Assembly: GCA_027449745.1 (NCBI GenBank)
Contig: DAIDKZ010000080.1
Location: 1-64,000 of the forward strand
Direction: 5' to 3'
Length of the DNA stretch: 64,000 bases
Origin: Acetobacteraceae bacterium
Lineage (GTDB): Bacteria; Pseudomonadota; Alphaproteobacteria; Acetobacterales; Acetobacteraceae
Positions 1-8,384 of this stretch are shown piece after piece. Both the position numbers and the translations under genes were made by a program. Under the pieces are notes generated by a model. The model made no database searches and had not been told where the DNA came from. It was given only the letters and a program-made list of their open reading frames with translations. Each line of letters opens with the position of its first letter. The stretch's first letter is position 1.

Positions 1-91
1 AATCGCAATGTTCATGGCACAATCGGCATACATAAAGAGAACTTTAGACTCGATTCCGGAGCGACCCGCCGGCGCCGGGCCAGCGATCTCT

Positions 92-766
92 GTGCGGCGC
101 CGCGCCCTCCTCGCCGCGCCCCTGCTGTTCGCCGCCGCTCCGCCGGCGCCAGAAGGCGCCGCGGCGGCCCCGTTTCTGCTCAAGCCGGGCGACCCGCGCG
201 TGCCGCTGAGGCTGGCCGTGACCGCCGGCGTCGCTCGCCTCGACATCGGCGGCCTCGTCGGTGCGAGCCTGCCGGCGGACCGGCTGCGCCTGCTGCCGCT
301 GCTGCCGATCGCCGGGCGCGAGATTCTCGCACTCGCCTTCGGCGCCGACACCGAACCGGGGACCAGCCGGGACCTCGTCGCCCTGATCGGCTGGGACGAC
401 GCGCAGCTGCGCATCCTCGCGGTCGAGACGCTGTCCTGGCGCGGCCCCGGGGGCGCGGCGCTCGATACGCGGCTCGCGGCCACGCCGGACCGCACGCATC
501 TGCGCCTGTTCCGCACCGAGTCCGCCGCCCGGCCGCTGGAGCGGCCGTACCGCGATGTCTGGGGTGACCTGCTCGCGTGGCGCGACCGCGCGCCGCTGGC
601 GGACGCGCTGCCGCACCGGCCGCGCCCCGGCACCTGGCAGGCGGCGATGGCGGCGGTGCGGGTCCGCATGCAGGACTGGCTCGCGACCCCGCGCACCAGC
701 CTCGCGCTCGCGGATCTGGCACCGACCGGGATCCTGCTGCCCCCTGCCGCGGAAGAGGCCCACTGA
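92..766 (+). CDS. Exported protein of unknown function
   Basis: I do not recognise this protein. From the GTG at 92 it is 224 residues and begins with an arginine run (RRRALLAAPLLFAAAP) followed by an Ala-rich stretch, which looks like a twin-arginine or Sec signal peptide ending near an Ala-Ala-Ala site, so it is probably periplasmic. The rest is a small mixed domain with no catalytic motif that I can name. In-frame ATGs at 8 and 14 would give up to 252 residues, but bases 20-60 are AT-rich and look like promoter rather than coding DNA, so I prefer the later start; no good ribosome site is visible. It lies upstream of otsA on the same strand, with a 222-base gap between them. Confidence 0.55.
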   Translation: MRRRALLAAPLLFAAAPPAPEGAAAAPFLLKPGDPRVPLRLAVTAGVARLDIGGLVGASLPADRLRLLPLLPIAGREILALAFGADTEPGTSRDLVALIGWDDAQLRILAVETLSWRGPGGAALDTRLAATPDRTHLRLFRTESAARPLERPYRDVWGDLLAWRDRAPLADALPHRPRPGTWQAAMAAVRVRMQDWLATPRTSLALADLAPTGILLPPAAEEAH

Positions 767-988
767 CCGTCTCCCCGGCTGCCCCGAATCAAATACAAAC
801 CAGCCATATTTTCGCCTTGCCGACCGCGCATCTAGCCTCCGCGACGCTGAACGGCGCCGAGCTTTATTTCGCGAAATCAAATTGGTCTCGCGCGTATCGC
901 AACTTTTGGTTGCACGCGCGGCGCGGATGGCGAGGGGCTGGGGCGGCGGCGCGCAACGCATGCGCGGCAAAGCGCGGCTGGGGGATCG

Positions 989-2491
989 ATGGCTCGGCTG
1001 GTGGTGGTTTCGAACCGGGTTCCGGCCCCGAACGGGGCGGCGCAGGCAGGCGGGCTCGCCGTCGTGCTGGAGGCGCTGGTGGGCGAGCGCGGTGGCCTGT
1101 GGTTCGGCTGGAGCGGCAGCGTCGCGGCGGACGCGGCCTCCCGTCCGGTGAGTGTCAGCAGCAGCGGCGCGGTGATCCATGCGCGGCTCGACCTGACGCC
1201 GGCCGAGCACGAGGGCTACTATAACGGCTTCGCCAATGGCGTGCTCTGGCCGCTCTTCCACACCATGCCGGAGCTCATGGCCTATGAGCGCCACGACGCG
1301 GTGACCTATCGCGAGGTCAATGGCCGCTTCGCCGATGGGCTGATGCCACTGCTGCGCGCCGACGACATGCTGTGGATCCATGATTACCACCTGATGGCGC
1401 TGCCGGCGCAGCTGCGCACGCGCGGCGTCGGCAATCTGATCGGGTTCTTCCTCCACATTCCCTTCCCCGCCGCGGAGGTCATGGCGCTGGCCCCGGCCGC
1501 GGCGCGGCTGATCAAGGACCTCCTGGCGGCCGATCTCATCGGCTTCCAGACGGCGCACGACATGAATAATTTCGCCGCCGCCGCCGAGCGGCTGGCCGGC
1601 GCGGTGCCGCTGCCCGGCGACGCCCTGGCGCTGCGCGGGCGGGTCATCCGTCTCGGCGTCTTCCCGGCCGAGATCGATCCGGCGAAATTCGCCGCCATCG
1701 CCGCCGCCTCCGCCGACGCACCCCCGGCGCATCGGCTGCTCGCCAGCCTCGGCGAGCAGAAGCTGATGCTCGGCGTCGACCGGCTCGACCCGACCAAGGG
1801 GCTGCTGCAGCGCCTGCACGGGGTACGCCGGCTGTTCGAGCAGCACCCGGAATGGCTGCGGCAAACGACGCTGCTGCAGATCGCCGCGCTCTCGCGCCAG
1901 GACGTCACCACCTACCGCGATCTCAAGGCCGCGGTCGACCGCGTCGCCGGCAGCCTCAACGCCGATCTGGGCGATGCCGATTGGCAGCCGCTGCGGCTTC
2001 TGGCCAAGGCCGGCAAGCGGGAGGTCATCGCCGGCTACATGCGCCTCGCCCGCATCGGGCTGGTGACACCGCTCCGCGACGGCATGAACCTCGTCGCCAA
2101 GGAATATGTCGCCGCCCAAGACCCTGAAAATCCAGGAGTATTGGTGCTATCGCGGTTCGCCGGCGCGGCCGAGCAGCTCGACGCCGCCCTGCTCGTCAAC
2201 CCGCACGACCCGGACGAGATCGCCGAGGCCCTGCATCGCGGCCTCGCCATGGGGCTGGAGGAGCGCCGCGCCCGCTGGCAGGCGATGTGGCAGGCGCTGG
2301 CCCCGACCTCCTCGATCGGATGGGGCCATGCGTTCCTCGCCGCGCTCGGCCGCTGCACCGAGGCCCATCGCCCGCTGCGCGCGGCGAGCGTCGGTCTCCC
2401 CTTGCGCGTCCGCTCCGCCGCGCCGCTGCCGGCGCTGCTTGGGGCCACCGCACCGCGCCTGGACGCGAAACATCCCATTCATCACCATTGA
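989..2491 (+). CDS. otsA: Trehalose-6-phosphate synthase, divergent copy 1
   Basis: Glycosyltransferase family 20 enzyme that joins UDP-glucose and glucose-6-phosphate to trehalose-6-phosphate in the cytosol. Visible family motifs are the N-terminal QAGGLAVVL glycine loop, WFGWSG, WIHDYHL, FFLHIPFP and RDGMNLVAKEYVAAQ near residue 360. At 500 residues it is longer than copy 2 (448), with a Pro/Ala-rich C-terminal tail. The phosphate-contact motif, usually DRLDYSKG, reads DRLDPTKG here (about residues 263-270), so the Tyr-Ser pair is replaced while Arg and Lys remain. The ATG is preceded by a G-rich ribosome site (CTGGGGGATCG). No otsB lies beside it; the phosphatase is with copy 2 near 54.4 kb. 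It could be specialised for a related acceptor, but trehalose phosphate synthesis is the default call. Confidence 0.9.
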   Translation: MARLVVVSNRVPAPNGAAQAGGLAVVLEALVGERGGLWFGWSGSVAADAASRPVSVSSSGAVIHARLDLTPAEHEGYYNGFANGVLWPLFHTMPELMAYERHDAVTYREVNGRFADGLMPLLRADDMLWIHDYHLMALPAQLRTRGVGNLIGFFLHIPFPAAEVMALAPAAARLIKDLLAADLIGFQTAHDMNNFAAAAERLAGAVPLPGDALALRGRVIRLGVFPAEIDPAKFAAIAAASADAPPAHRLLASLGEQKLMLGVDRLDPTKGLLQRLHGVRRLFEQHPEWLRQTTLLQIAALSRQDVTTYRDLKAAVDRVAGSLNADLGDADWQPLRLLAKAGKREVIAGYMRLARIGLVTPLRDGMNLVAKEYVAAQDPENPGVLVLSRFAGAAEQLDAALLVNPHDPDEIAEALHRGLAMGLEERRARWQAMWQALAPTSSIGWGHAFLAALGRCTEAHRPLRAASVGLPLRVRSAAPLPALLGATAPRLDAKHPIHHH

Positions 2492-2505
2492 GCAATCAGG
2501 TCTGG

Positions 2506-3372
2506 TCAAAAGCTCAGACGTGAGGTGAGAATCCAGGCTCGGTCATAGGGCGGCGTCAGCGGGCCGAGACGCGGATGCGGGGAGACCGCGGCCTGATAGC
2601 CCGCGCCGACACTCACGCCCGTGCGCTCGCCGAGACGAAAGCGGCTCAGCATCACGCCGGCGGTCAGGTAGAGCAGGCTCTCGCCGGCGCGGCTGCCGCC
2701 CGCGGCGCCTTGCCAGTTCGCCTCCAGCTCGGGCCAGACATAACGTGCCGCGTGGTATTGGAGGGCGAGGTTCACCGCGTCCCGAAGCCCGAACCGCTCG
2801 GCCCCCGCGCCCATCGGCACCAGCAGCCCCGCCGACCCCTGCACGACGAAGGCACCCCAGCCCTTGCCGAAGCCAAGCATCGGCGTCAGCACCCAGGCGT
2901 CGTTCGTCAGCGGCGCGGCACCGGTGGGCATCTGCAGCCCGAGACTGACGCTGACCACGTAGTCCCCTCGCGCCGCGTCGGCGCTGAACAGCCGTTCCTT
3001 CACCCGCAGCAGCGGCTCATCGGCAAACCCCGCGACCGGCAGCGCTGCGCCCACGCCGCTGCGCTGGACATAGGGCGGCAGGCCAAATTGCAGCTCGGTG
3101 GTCGGCCCGGCGATGACCTGCACGCCCTTGCCATCGTCGAGGACGAGACTTCGCTGCCCGTCGCTGCCCTGCTCGCTCAGCGTGTCGAAGCGCAGGCGCT
3201 GCTCCAGCAGCGGGGTCGCGGTGACCAGCGGCCCGGCCCAGAAGGGCTGCGTCGCCCGCGCAGCATCGGCCTGCGCCGTCCAGATGGCCATCGGGTCATC
3301 GGCCCGCGCTCCGCCGCCGGGTAGTGCGACGCCCAGACCACAAATAACAGCAACGCCTCGTGCAATTCGCAT
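2506..3372 (-). CDS. Putative outer-membrane beta-barrel protein
   Basis: 288-residue protein with a signal peptide ending GGGARA-DD (about residue 24). Alternating hydrophobic/polar segments rich in Gly, Ala and aromatic residues follow, and the C-terminus is RLSF with a terminal Phe, the usual outer-membrane protein insertion signal. The pattern resembles small transporter- or phenol-degradation-like barrels, but I cannot name a family. It converges on otsA copy 1 with only 14 bases between the stop codons. Upstream DNA (3377-3408) is strikingly AT-rich, consistent with a promoter, and no clear Shine-Dalgarno is visible before the ATG. The start codon itself lies in a small inverted repeat, listed separately. 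Confidence 0.6.
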   Translation of the reverse strand: MRIARGVAVICGLGVALPGGGARADDPMAIWTAQADAARATQPFWAGPLVTATPLLEQRLRFDTLSEQGSDGQRSLVLDDGKGVQVIAGPTTELQFGLPPYVQRSGVGAALPVAGFADEPLLRVKERLFSADAARGDYVVSVSLGLQMPTGAAPLTNDAWVLTPMLGFGKGWGAFVVQGSAGLLVPMGAGAERFGLRDAVNLALQYHAARYVWPELEANWQGAAGGSRAGESLLYLTAGVMLSRFRLGERTGVSVGAGYQAAVSPHPRLGPLTPPYDRAWILTSRLSF

Positions 3373-3376
3373 TGCA
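3361..3376 (-). promoter_or_regulatory. Inverted repeat covering a start codon
   Basis: Read on the minus strand the bases are TGCAAT-GCGA-ATTGCA: a 6-bp stem closed by GCGA, which fits the GNRA tetraloop pattern. The ATG of the beta-barrel gene begins inside the 5' arm. Such a hairpin could mask the start codon in the mRNA. The structure is seen in the sequence; a regulatory role is inference. Confidence 0.3.
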
Positions 3377-3408
3377 CGGAGATAAACTTTTATTTATTCG
3401 GTTGCAAC

Positions 3409-3897
3409 TCAGCGCAGCAGGAAGAAGGCCAGCAGCACCATCGCCGCCCGCCGTTCGCCGGTGGCGACGAAGACATGGTCGGCGAGCCAGCCATGCGGCC
3501 CCGGCGGCGCCTCGAAGCGCGGGGTGGCGCGGAAATAATAGAGATCGGGAGAGACCGACGCGCCCGCCGCCAGACGCGCCAGCACCTCCGGCGGGCCGCG
3601 GCGCAGGCCGCGATTGACGACGCCGATCAGGGTCCCGTCGGCGGCCCGCAGCGTGTAGCGGGCGACCAGGTCCGCGGTGCCGTCCGCGCGCAGGCTTTGC
3701 CAATCCGCCCCGCCCGGCACCACCTCCCCGGCGAGGCGCGGCCCATCGACCTCGCCGCCGAGGATCGGGATCACTCGCCGCCGCCCGGTCGCCGTCTCGC
3801 CCAGTTCGAGCGGCGCCCCCACCCGCACCCGGACCGAGAAGGCATAATCGAGCCCCGGCGGCGCGGGCGACGCGCCGGTCGGTGGCGCACCGGTCAC
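3409..3897 (-). CDS. DUF3237 (UPF0311) family protein
   Basis: 162-residue protein matching the DUF3237 pattern: an early LDYAFSVRVRVG strand, a G-T-GRRRVIPILGGEVDGP turn and a late DLYYFRATPRFE segment. Members are small beta-barrel proteins of unknown activity often found beside oxidoreductases of aromatic or hydroxyacid catabolism. The start is the GTG at 3897, which shares a GTGA overlap with the stop of the upstream CurA-like reductase, so translation is probably coupled. It is the last gene of the five-gene operon starting at 8321. The C-terminal 12 residues (MVLLAFFLLR end) are unusually hydrophobic. Confidence 0.75.
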   Translation of the reverse strand: MTGAPPTGASPAPPGLDYAFSVRVRVGAPLELGETATGRRRVIPILGGEVDGPRLAGEVVPGGADWQSLRADGTADLVARYTLRAADGTLIGVVNRGLRRGPPEVLARLAAGASVSPDLYYFRATPRFEAPPGPHGWLADHVFVATGERRAAMVLLAFFLLR

Positions 3898-4904
3898 GGA
3901 TCGGCGCCGACGCGGACCAGCAGCTTGCCGAAATTGCGTCCGCCGAGGATGCCCATCAGCGCCGCCGGCGCGTTCTCCAGCCCCTCGATCACGTCCTCGC
4001 GGTATTTCAGGCTGCCCTCCATCACCCACGGCCGCGCCAGGGCGCGCCACTCGGCGAACCGCTCCGGCTTGTCCGAGACGATGAGCCCCTCGATGTGCAG
4101 ACGGTTGCGCACCACCCGCATCAGGTTCGGCCCGGGGCGCAGCTTGGTGTCGTTGTACTCGGCCACCATGCCGCACATGATCATGCGCCCGAACGCGTTG
4201 AGCATCGGGAACACGGCCTGCTGCAGATCGCCGCCGACATTCTCGAAATAGACGTCGATGCCGTTCGGGCAGGCCTGCTCCAGCGCCGCGCGGAGATCGA
4301 GCACGCGGTGGTCGACGCACTCGTCGAATCCGAGCGTTTCCTGCACGAACAGGCATTTCTCGGCGCCTCCTGCGACGCCGACGACGCGCGCGCCGGCGCG
4401 TTTGGCGATCTGCCCGGCGACCGAGCCGACGGCACCCGAGGCGGCCGAGATCACCACCGTCTCACCCGCCTTGGCGCGGCCGATATCGGTCATGCCGGAA
4501 TAGGCGGTGGTCCCCGGCATCCCCAGCACGCCAAGATAGGTGGAGAGCGGTGGCCCGTGCCGGTCGAGCTTCACCAGGTGCTTGGCCTCCGAAACGACGT
4601 GGCTCGCCCAGCCATTGGGGCCGACCACGATGTCCCCCACCGCCAGGCGCGCATCTGCCGAGGCGACGACCTCGCCGACCGTCTCGCCGGTGATGACGCC
4701 GCCGATCGGCACTGGCGTGGCGTAGGACTTCGCATCCGAGAGCCGCCCGCGCATGTAGGGGTCGATCGAGAGCCAGATCGTCCGCGTCAGCACCTGGCCA
4801 TCGGCCAGCGCCGGCAGCGTCTGATCGACGAGCTCGAAATCCTCCGCCCGCGGCGCGCCCACCGGCCGCTGCCGCAACACCACTGCCTGACGCGTCAGGG
4901 TCAT
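3894..4904 (-). CDS. NADP-dependent medium-chain reductase, CurA/PTGR type
   Basis: 336-residue zinc-independent member of the medium-chain dehydrogenase/reductase superfamily, related to CurA/YncB and mammalian prostaglandin reductase (leukotriene B4 12-hydroxydehydrogenase). These enzymes use NADPH to reduce the C=C of alpha,beta-unsaturated ketones or aldehydes. Visible signatures are LSIDPYMRGR near the N-terminus, the GMPGTTAYSG turn, the AASGAVGSVAGQIAK dinucleotide-binding loop and YFENVGGD. No Cys/His zinc ligands are present, as expected. It lies 28 bases after the zinc alcohol dehydrogenase and overlaps the DUF3237 gene by 4 bases. A detoxifying or catabolic reductase is likely; the substrate is not known. 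Confidence 0.88.
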   Translation of the reverse strand: MTLTRQAVVLRQRPVGAPRAEDFELVDQTLPALADGQVLTRTIWLSIDPYMRGRLSDAKSYATPVPIGGVITGETVGEVVASADARLAVGDIVVGPNGWASHVVSEAKHLVKLDRHGPPLSTYLGVLGMPGTTAYSGMTDIGRAKAGETVVISAASGAVGSVAGQIAKRAGARVVGVAGGAEKCLFVQETLGFDECVDHRVLDLRAALEQACPNGIDVYFENVGGDLQQAVFPMLNAFGRMIMCGMVAEYNDTKLRPGPNLMRVVRNRLHIEGLIVSDKPERFAEWRALARPWVMEGSLKYREDVIEGLENAPAALMGILGGRNFGKLLVRVGADP

Positions 4905-4932
4905 CGCCGTCCTCCGCTGCTCGAATATCCGC

Positions 4933-5994
4933 TCACGCCGCCGCCGCCTTGAGCACGATCCGGCCCGTCACCTGCCCCGCGCGCAGGCGCATCAGCGCAC
5001 TGTCCGCCTCGCTCTGCGGCACCGTCGTCACCGGGATCGGCGGCACCTTGCCGCTCTGCGCCAGCGCGACCAGCCCGCGCAGATCCTTCACCGTGCCGAC
5101 ATAGCTGCCCTGGACGGTCAGCGCGCGGATCGGCATCAGCGGCAGCGGCAGGGTGAGCTCGCCGCCGAACAGGCCGACCTGCACCAGCTTGCCGCCCTTG
5201 CGCAGCGCATCGAACGCGGCCCGCGCCGTCGCCGTGCCGTTGACGAGGTCGATCACCGCCAGCACCGGCCCGCCGCAGGCGGCGATGATGCGCTTGGCCA
5301 CGCCCTCGCCCGCGCCGTCGATCGCCTGGCTCGCGCCCTCGGCGAGCGCCGCCGCGCGCTTCTCCGCCGCGACATCGACGACGACGATGTTGCGATGGCC
5401 GAGCGCCTTGAGGATGGCGATGGCATTCATCCCGAGCCCGCCGGCGCCGATCAGCACCACCGGCTCGTCCGGCGCGATCGGCATCACCTTCTGGATCGCC
5501 GAATAGACCGTGATCCCGGAACACGCATAGGTCGCCGCCACCGCTGGGTCGAGCGCGCCGGGGTCGACCAGATGGCGCGGGTGCGGCGCGACCACGTGCG
5601 TTGCGTAGCCGCCGTTCTGATAGACACCGAGGCTCTTCGGCTTGAGGCACATATTGTCCTCGTCGGCGAGGCAGGCCGCACAGGTGCCGCAGCCGAGCCA
5701 GGGATAGACGATGCGGATGTCGCCGACCTTCACCCCCTGCGCCTCGGGGCCGAGCTTGACGACCCGGCCGACGATCTCATGGCCCATGGCCAGCGGCAGG
5801 CTGACACCGCGATCGGCGAGCGACATTTTCTGGCCGCCGCCGAGATCGTAATAGCCCTCCCAGATATGCAGGTCCGAGTGGCAGACGCCGCAATAGGTCG
5901 TCTCCAGCAGCACCTCGGTGCCCTTGGGCTCCGGGGTGGGCAGCTCGATCTCCTTGAGCGGCGCTCCGTTCTCGACCACGGCCCAGGCGCGCAT
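4933..5994 (-). CDS. Zinc-dependent alcohol dehydrogenase
   Basis: 353-residue medium-chain alcohol dehydrogenase. Catalytic zinc ligands are visible in CGVCHSD and GHE, and the structural zinc site in CGTCAACLADEDNMC. The Rossmann loop reads IGAGGLGMNAIAILKALG. It should oxidise an alcohol or reduce an aldehyde with NAD(P) in the cytosol; the substrate cannot be read from sequence. I start at the ATG at 5994 (MRAWAVV) because GGAGG lies 6-10 bases upstream; the ATG at 6006 would add four residues but has poor spacing. It is the third gene of a minus-strand operon and precedes the CurA-like reductase. Confidence 0.9.
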   Translation of the reverse strand: MRAWAVVENGAPLKEIELPTPEPKGTEVLLETTYCGVCHSDLHIWEGYYDLGGGQKMSLADRGVSLPLAMGHEIVGRVVKLGPEAQGVKVGDIRIVYPWLGCGTCAACLADEDNMCLKPKSLGVYQNGGYATHVVAPHPRHLVDPGALDPAVAATYACSGITVYSAIQKVMPIAPDEPVVLIGAGGLGMNAIAILKALGHRNIVVVDVAAEKRAAALAEGASQAIDGAGEGVAKRIIAACGGPVLAVIDLVNGTATARAAFDALRKGGKLVQVGLFGGELTLPLPLMPIRALTVQGSYVGTVKDLRGLVALAQSGKVPPIPVTTVPQSEADSALMRLRAGQVTGRIVLKAAAA

Positions 5995-6055
5995 CGTTCC
6001 CTCCATTCCTTTGGTTCTCGCGTCGCCGCGATGGGAACCCGTCCGCGGCGTCCGG

Positions 6056-7042
6056 TCAAGCCGGGGCGCGGCCGATCGCCTCCGGGTTCAGCATGCGCAC
6101 CGGCGCGCCATCGAGGAAGGCGAGCACGTCCGCGACGGCATCGCTGTAGAAGGTGGCGAACACCGGCGCGGTGACGTAGCCGAGATGCGGGGTCAGCACC
6201 GTGTTAGGCGCCCGACGCAGCGGATCGTCGGCCGCCAGCGGCTCGCGGTCATAGACGTCGAGCGCGGCGACGATGCGGCCCTCGGTCACCGCCGCGACCA
6301 GCGCCGCGGCGTCGATCAGCGGCCCGCGCGAGGTGTTGACCAGGATCGCGCCAGGCTTCATCCGCGCCAGTTCCGCCGCGCCGAGCAGGCCGCGCGTTGC
6401 CGCCGAGAGCACCATGTGCAGGCTGATGGCATCGGATTCGGCCAGCAGCGCGTCCCGCGTCGCGTAGTCGGCGCCGGCGGCGGCGGCCCGCTCCCGGGTG
6501 AGGTTCGGGCTCCAGCCGAGCACGCGCATCCCCAGCGCGCGCCCGTAGCCGGCGACGCGGCTGCCGATGCGCCCGAGCCCGATGATGCCGAGCGTCGCGC
6601 CGTCGAGCCCGCGGCCGAGCGGAACGCCCTCCTGGAACCGCCCGGCGCGGATCGCGGCGTCGCCTTGTGCGATGCGGCGCGCCGCGGCGAGCAGCAGGCC
6701 GAGCGCGAGTTCGGCGGTGACGATGCCGGAATTGCCGCTGCCGGTGTTGCAGACCAGCACGCCCTGGCGCGTGCAGGCGGCGAGATCGAGGGTGGCCGCA
6801 CGCAGGCCGGTGAGCGCGATCATTTTCAGCCGCGGCAGCCGGGCGAGCAGCGTGGCCGAAAACGCCGTGCGCTCGCGCATCGCGATCAGCACCTCGAACG
6901 GCGCCAGCGCCGCCGCCGCGGCGGCCTCGTCGGCGAAGGGCTCGGCGAATACCGTCACCGCGGCGCGCGCCTCCAGCGCCGCGAAATCGGCGCTCTGCCG
7001 CGCCACGCCCTGCCAATCGTCCAGAACCGCAACCTGCACCAT
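6056..7042 (-). CDS. D-2-hydroxyacid dehydrogenase family protein
   Basis: 328-residue NAD-dependent 2-hydroxyacid dehydrogenase. The nucleotide site is LGIIGLGRIGSRVAGYG, and the catalytic triad is in NTSRGPLID (Arg), YDREPL (Glu) and LTPHLGYVT (His). The family includes phosphoglycerate, glyoxylate and hydroxypyruvate enzymes. This one begins VAVLDDWQGVARQSAD, a start common in poorly characterised family members. The ATG at 7042 sits just after GGGGGGTGGAG, so I prefer it to the GTG at 7048. Its start lies 10 bases beyond the amidase stop, so the two are co-transcribed; alcohol dehydrogenase follows after 61 bases. Confidence 0.9.
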   Translation of the reverse strand: MVQVAVLDDWQGVARQSADFAALEARAAVTVFAEPFADEAAAAAALAPFEVLIAMRERTAFSATLLARLPRLKMIALTGLRAATLDLAACTRQGVLVCNTGSGNSGIVTAELALGLLLAAARRIAQGDAAIRAGRFQEGVPLGRGLDGATLGIIGLGRIGSRVAGYGRALGMRVLGWSPNLTRERAAAAGADYATRDALLAESDAISLHMVLSAATRGLLGAAELARMKPGAILVNTSRGPLIDAAALVAAVTEGRIVAALDVYDREPLAADDPLRRAPNTVLTPHLGYVTAPVFATFYSDAVADVLAFLDGAPVRMLNPEAIGRAPA

Positions 7043-7052
7043 CTCCACCCCC

Positions 7053-8321
7053 CTATGCCAGTGCCGCCGCCACCCATTGCGCCCAGGCGAGCACGGCGCG
7101 ATCCTCGCCGGCGCGGCCGACGATCTGAATGCCGAGCGGCATCCCGTTCGGCCCCGCCCCGGCCGGCACGGTGACGCAGGGCGCGTGCAGGCTGGTCCAG
7201 ATGAAATTGAACACCGGATCGCCGGTGGCGCCGCGCCCGAGCGGCGCCTCGCCCGGCGCGGACGGGGTGAGCAGGATGTCGAGCCCCTCCATCGCCGCGG
7301 GCAAGCCGCGCTGAAGCGTGGCGAACACGCCGCGCGCGGCGGCGAGCGCCGGGGCCGGCTGCGCCAGGCCCCAGTCCAGCCGCTCGATCAGCGCGGCGCT
7401 GATGGCGCTGCGATGGCGCGTCAGTTCCCAGCCCAGCGAGCGGGCGCTCTCGGCGTTCATCACCACCGCGTGCGCTTCGACGAGCGCCGCGAACGGCTCG
7501 GGCAGCTCGCGCGCGCCCACCGAAGCGCCGGCGCGCGCCAGCCGGGCGGCGACGCTCTCCAGCAGCGCCGCGGTCTCCGGTGCGGCGTGCGCCCAGGTCG
7601 GCGAGCGGCACAGCCCGATGCGCGGCGCCCGCTCCGGACGCCGGTCCGGATCGCCGAGATCGATCCCGGCGACGGCGCCGGCGAACAGGGCGCAGTCCGC
7701 GACGCTGCGCGCCATCACGCCGATCGTGTCCAGGCTCTCGGCGGCGAGTTTCATCCCGGCCCGGCCGATGGTTCCGAAGCTCGGCTTGTAGCCGACGACG
7801 CCGCAGAAGGCCGCCGGGCGGACGATGCTGCCGGCGGTCTGGGTGGCGAAGGCGAGCGGGAAGAAGCCGGCGGCCACGCCCGCCGCCGAGCCGGAGGAGG
7901 AGCCGCCGGGGGTGCGCGCCAGGTCATGCGGATTGGCGGTCGGGCCGGGATGGCGGTTGGCAAATTCGGTGGTCACGGTCTTGCCGATCACGACGCCGCC
8001 CGCGGCGCGCGCCCAGGCGACGGCGGCGGCGTCCGCACGCGGCCGATGGCCGGCCCAGATCGGCGAGCCGTAGCCGGTCGGCATGTCGGCGGTGTCGAGG
8101 ATATCCTTGACCCCGATCGGCAGCCCGTGCAGCGCGCCCGGCCTGGCGCCGGCGGCGGCACGCCGGGCGGCGTCGGCATCGAAATGGGCGAAGGCCCGCA
8201 GCGCCGGTTCCCGCGTGGCGATCCGCTCCAGGCAGGCCTCCATCAGCTGGGCCGGGGCGAGGCGGCCGGCGCGGATGCGCTCCAGCGCCGCGGTTGCGGT
8301 CAGCGCGGCAGGATCGGTCAT
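7053..8321 (-). CDS. Amidase (amidase signature family)
   Basis: 422-residue amidase-signature enzyme. The Ser-cisSer-Lys triad is visible: Lys in GVKDILDT, the Gly/Ser-rich PGGSSSGSAAG loop and the nucleophile region QTAGSIVRPA. Family members hydrolyse amides, carbamates or aminoacyl linkages; the substrate is not deducible. The start is the ATG at 8321 (MTDPAALTA), preceded by AAGGGAGGG; longer versions upstream lack a ribosome site. It is the first gene of the minus-strand operon leading to hydroxyacid and alcohol dehydrogenases, suggesting amide release followed by oxidation of the acid or alcohol product. It is divergent from the gene at 8385. Confidence 0.9.
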   Translation of the reverse strand: MTDPAALTATAALERIRAGRLAPAQLMEACLERIATREPALRAFAHFDADAARRAAAGARPGALHGLPIGVKDILDTADMPTGYGSPIWAGHRPRADAAAVAWARAAGGVVIGKTVTTEFANRHPGPTANPHDLARTPGGSSSGSAAGVAAGFFPLAFATQTAGSIVRPAAFCGVVGYKPSFGTIGRAGMKLAAESLDTIGVMARSVADCALFAGAVAGIDLGDPDRRPERAPRIGLCRSPTWAHAAPETAALLESVAARLARAGASVGARELPEPFAALVEAHAVVMNAESARSLGWELTRHRSAISAALIERLDWGLAQPAPALAAARGVFATLQRGLPAAMEGLDILLTPSAPGEAPLGRGATGDPVFNFIWTSLHAPCVTVPAGAGPNGMPLGIQIVGRAGEDRAVLAWAQWVAAALA

Positions 8322-8384
8322 GCAGCCCTCCCTTTGGCCGCCGCCGGGCTGGCGCCCGGGGGCGATCGGCTCCATGCTTGTCGC

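Noticed and set aside
44-2119. 691-codon open frame opposite the first two genes
   Set aside because: It runs antisense to otsA copy 1 and the exported protein gene. Its Arg/Gln/Gly-rich composition is typical of shadow frames in GC-rich DNA, and the plus strand holds clear family motifs.
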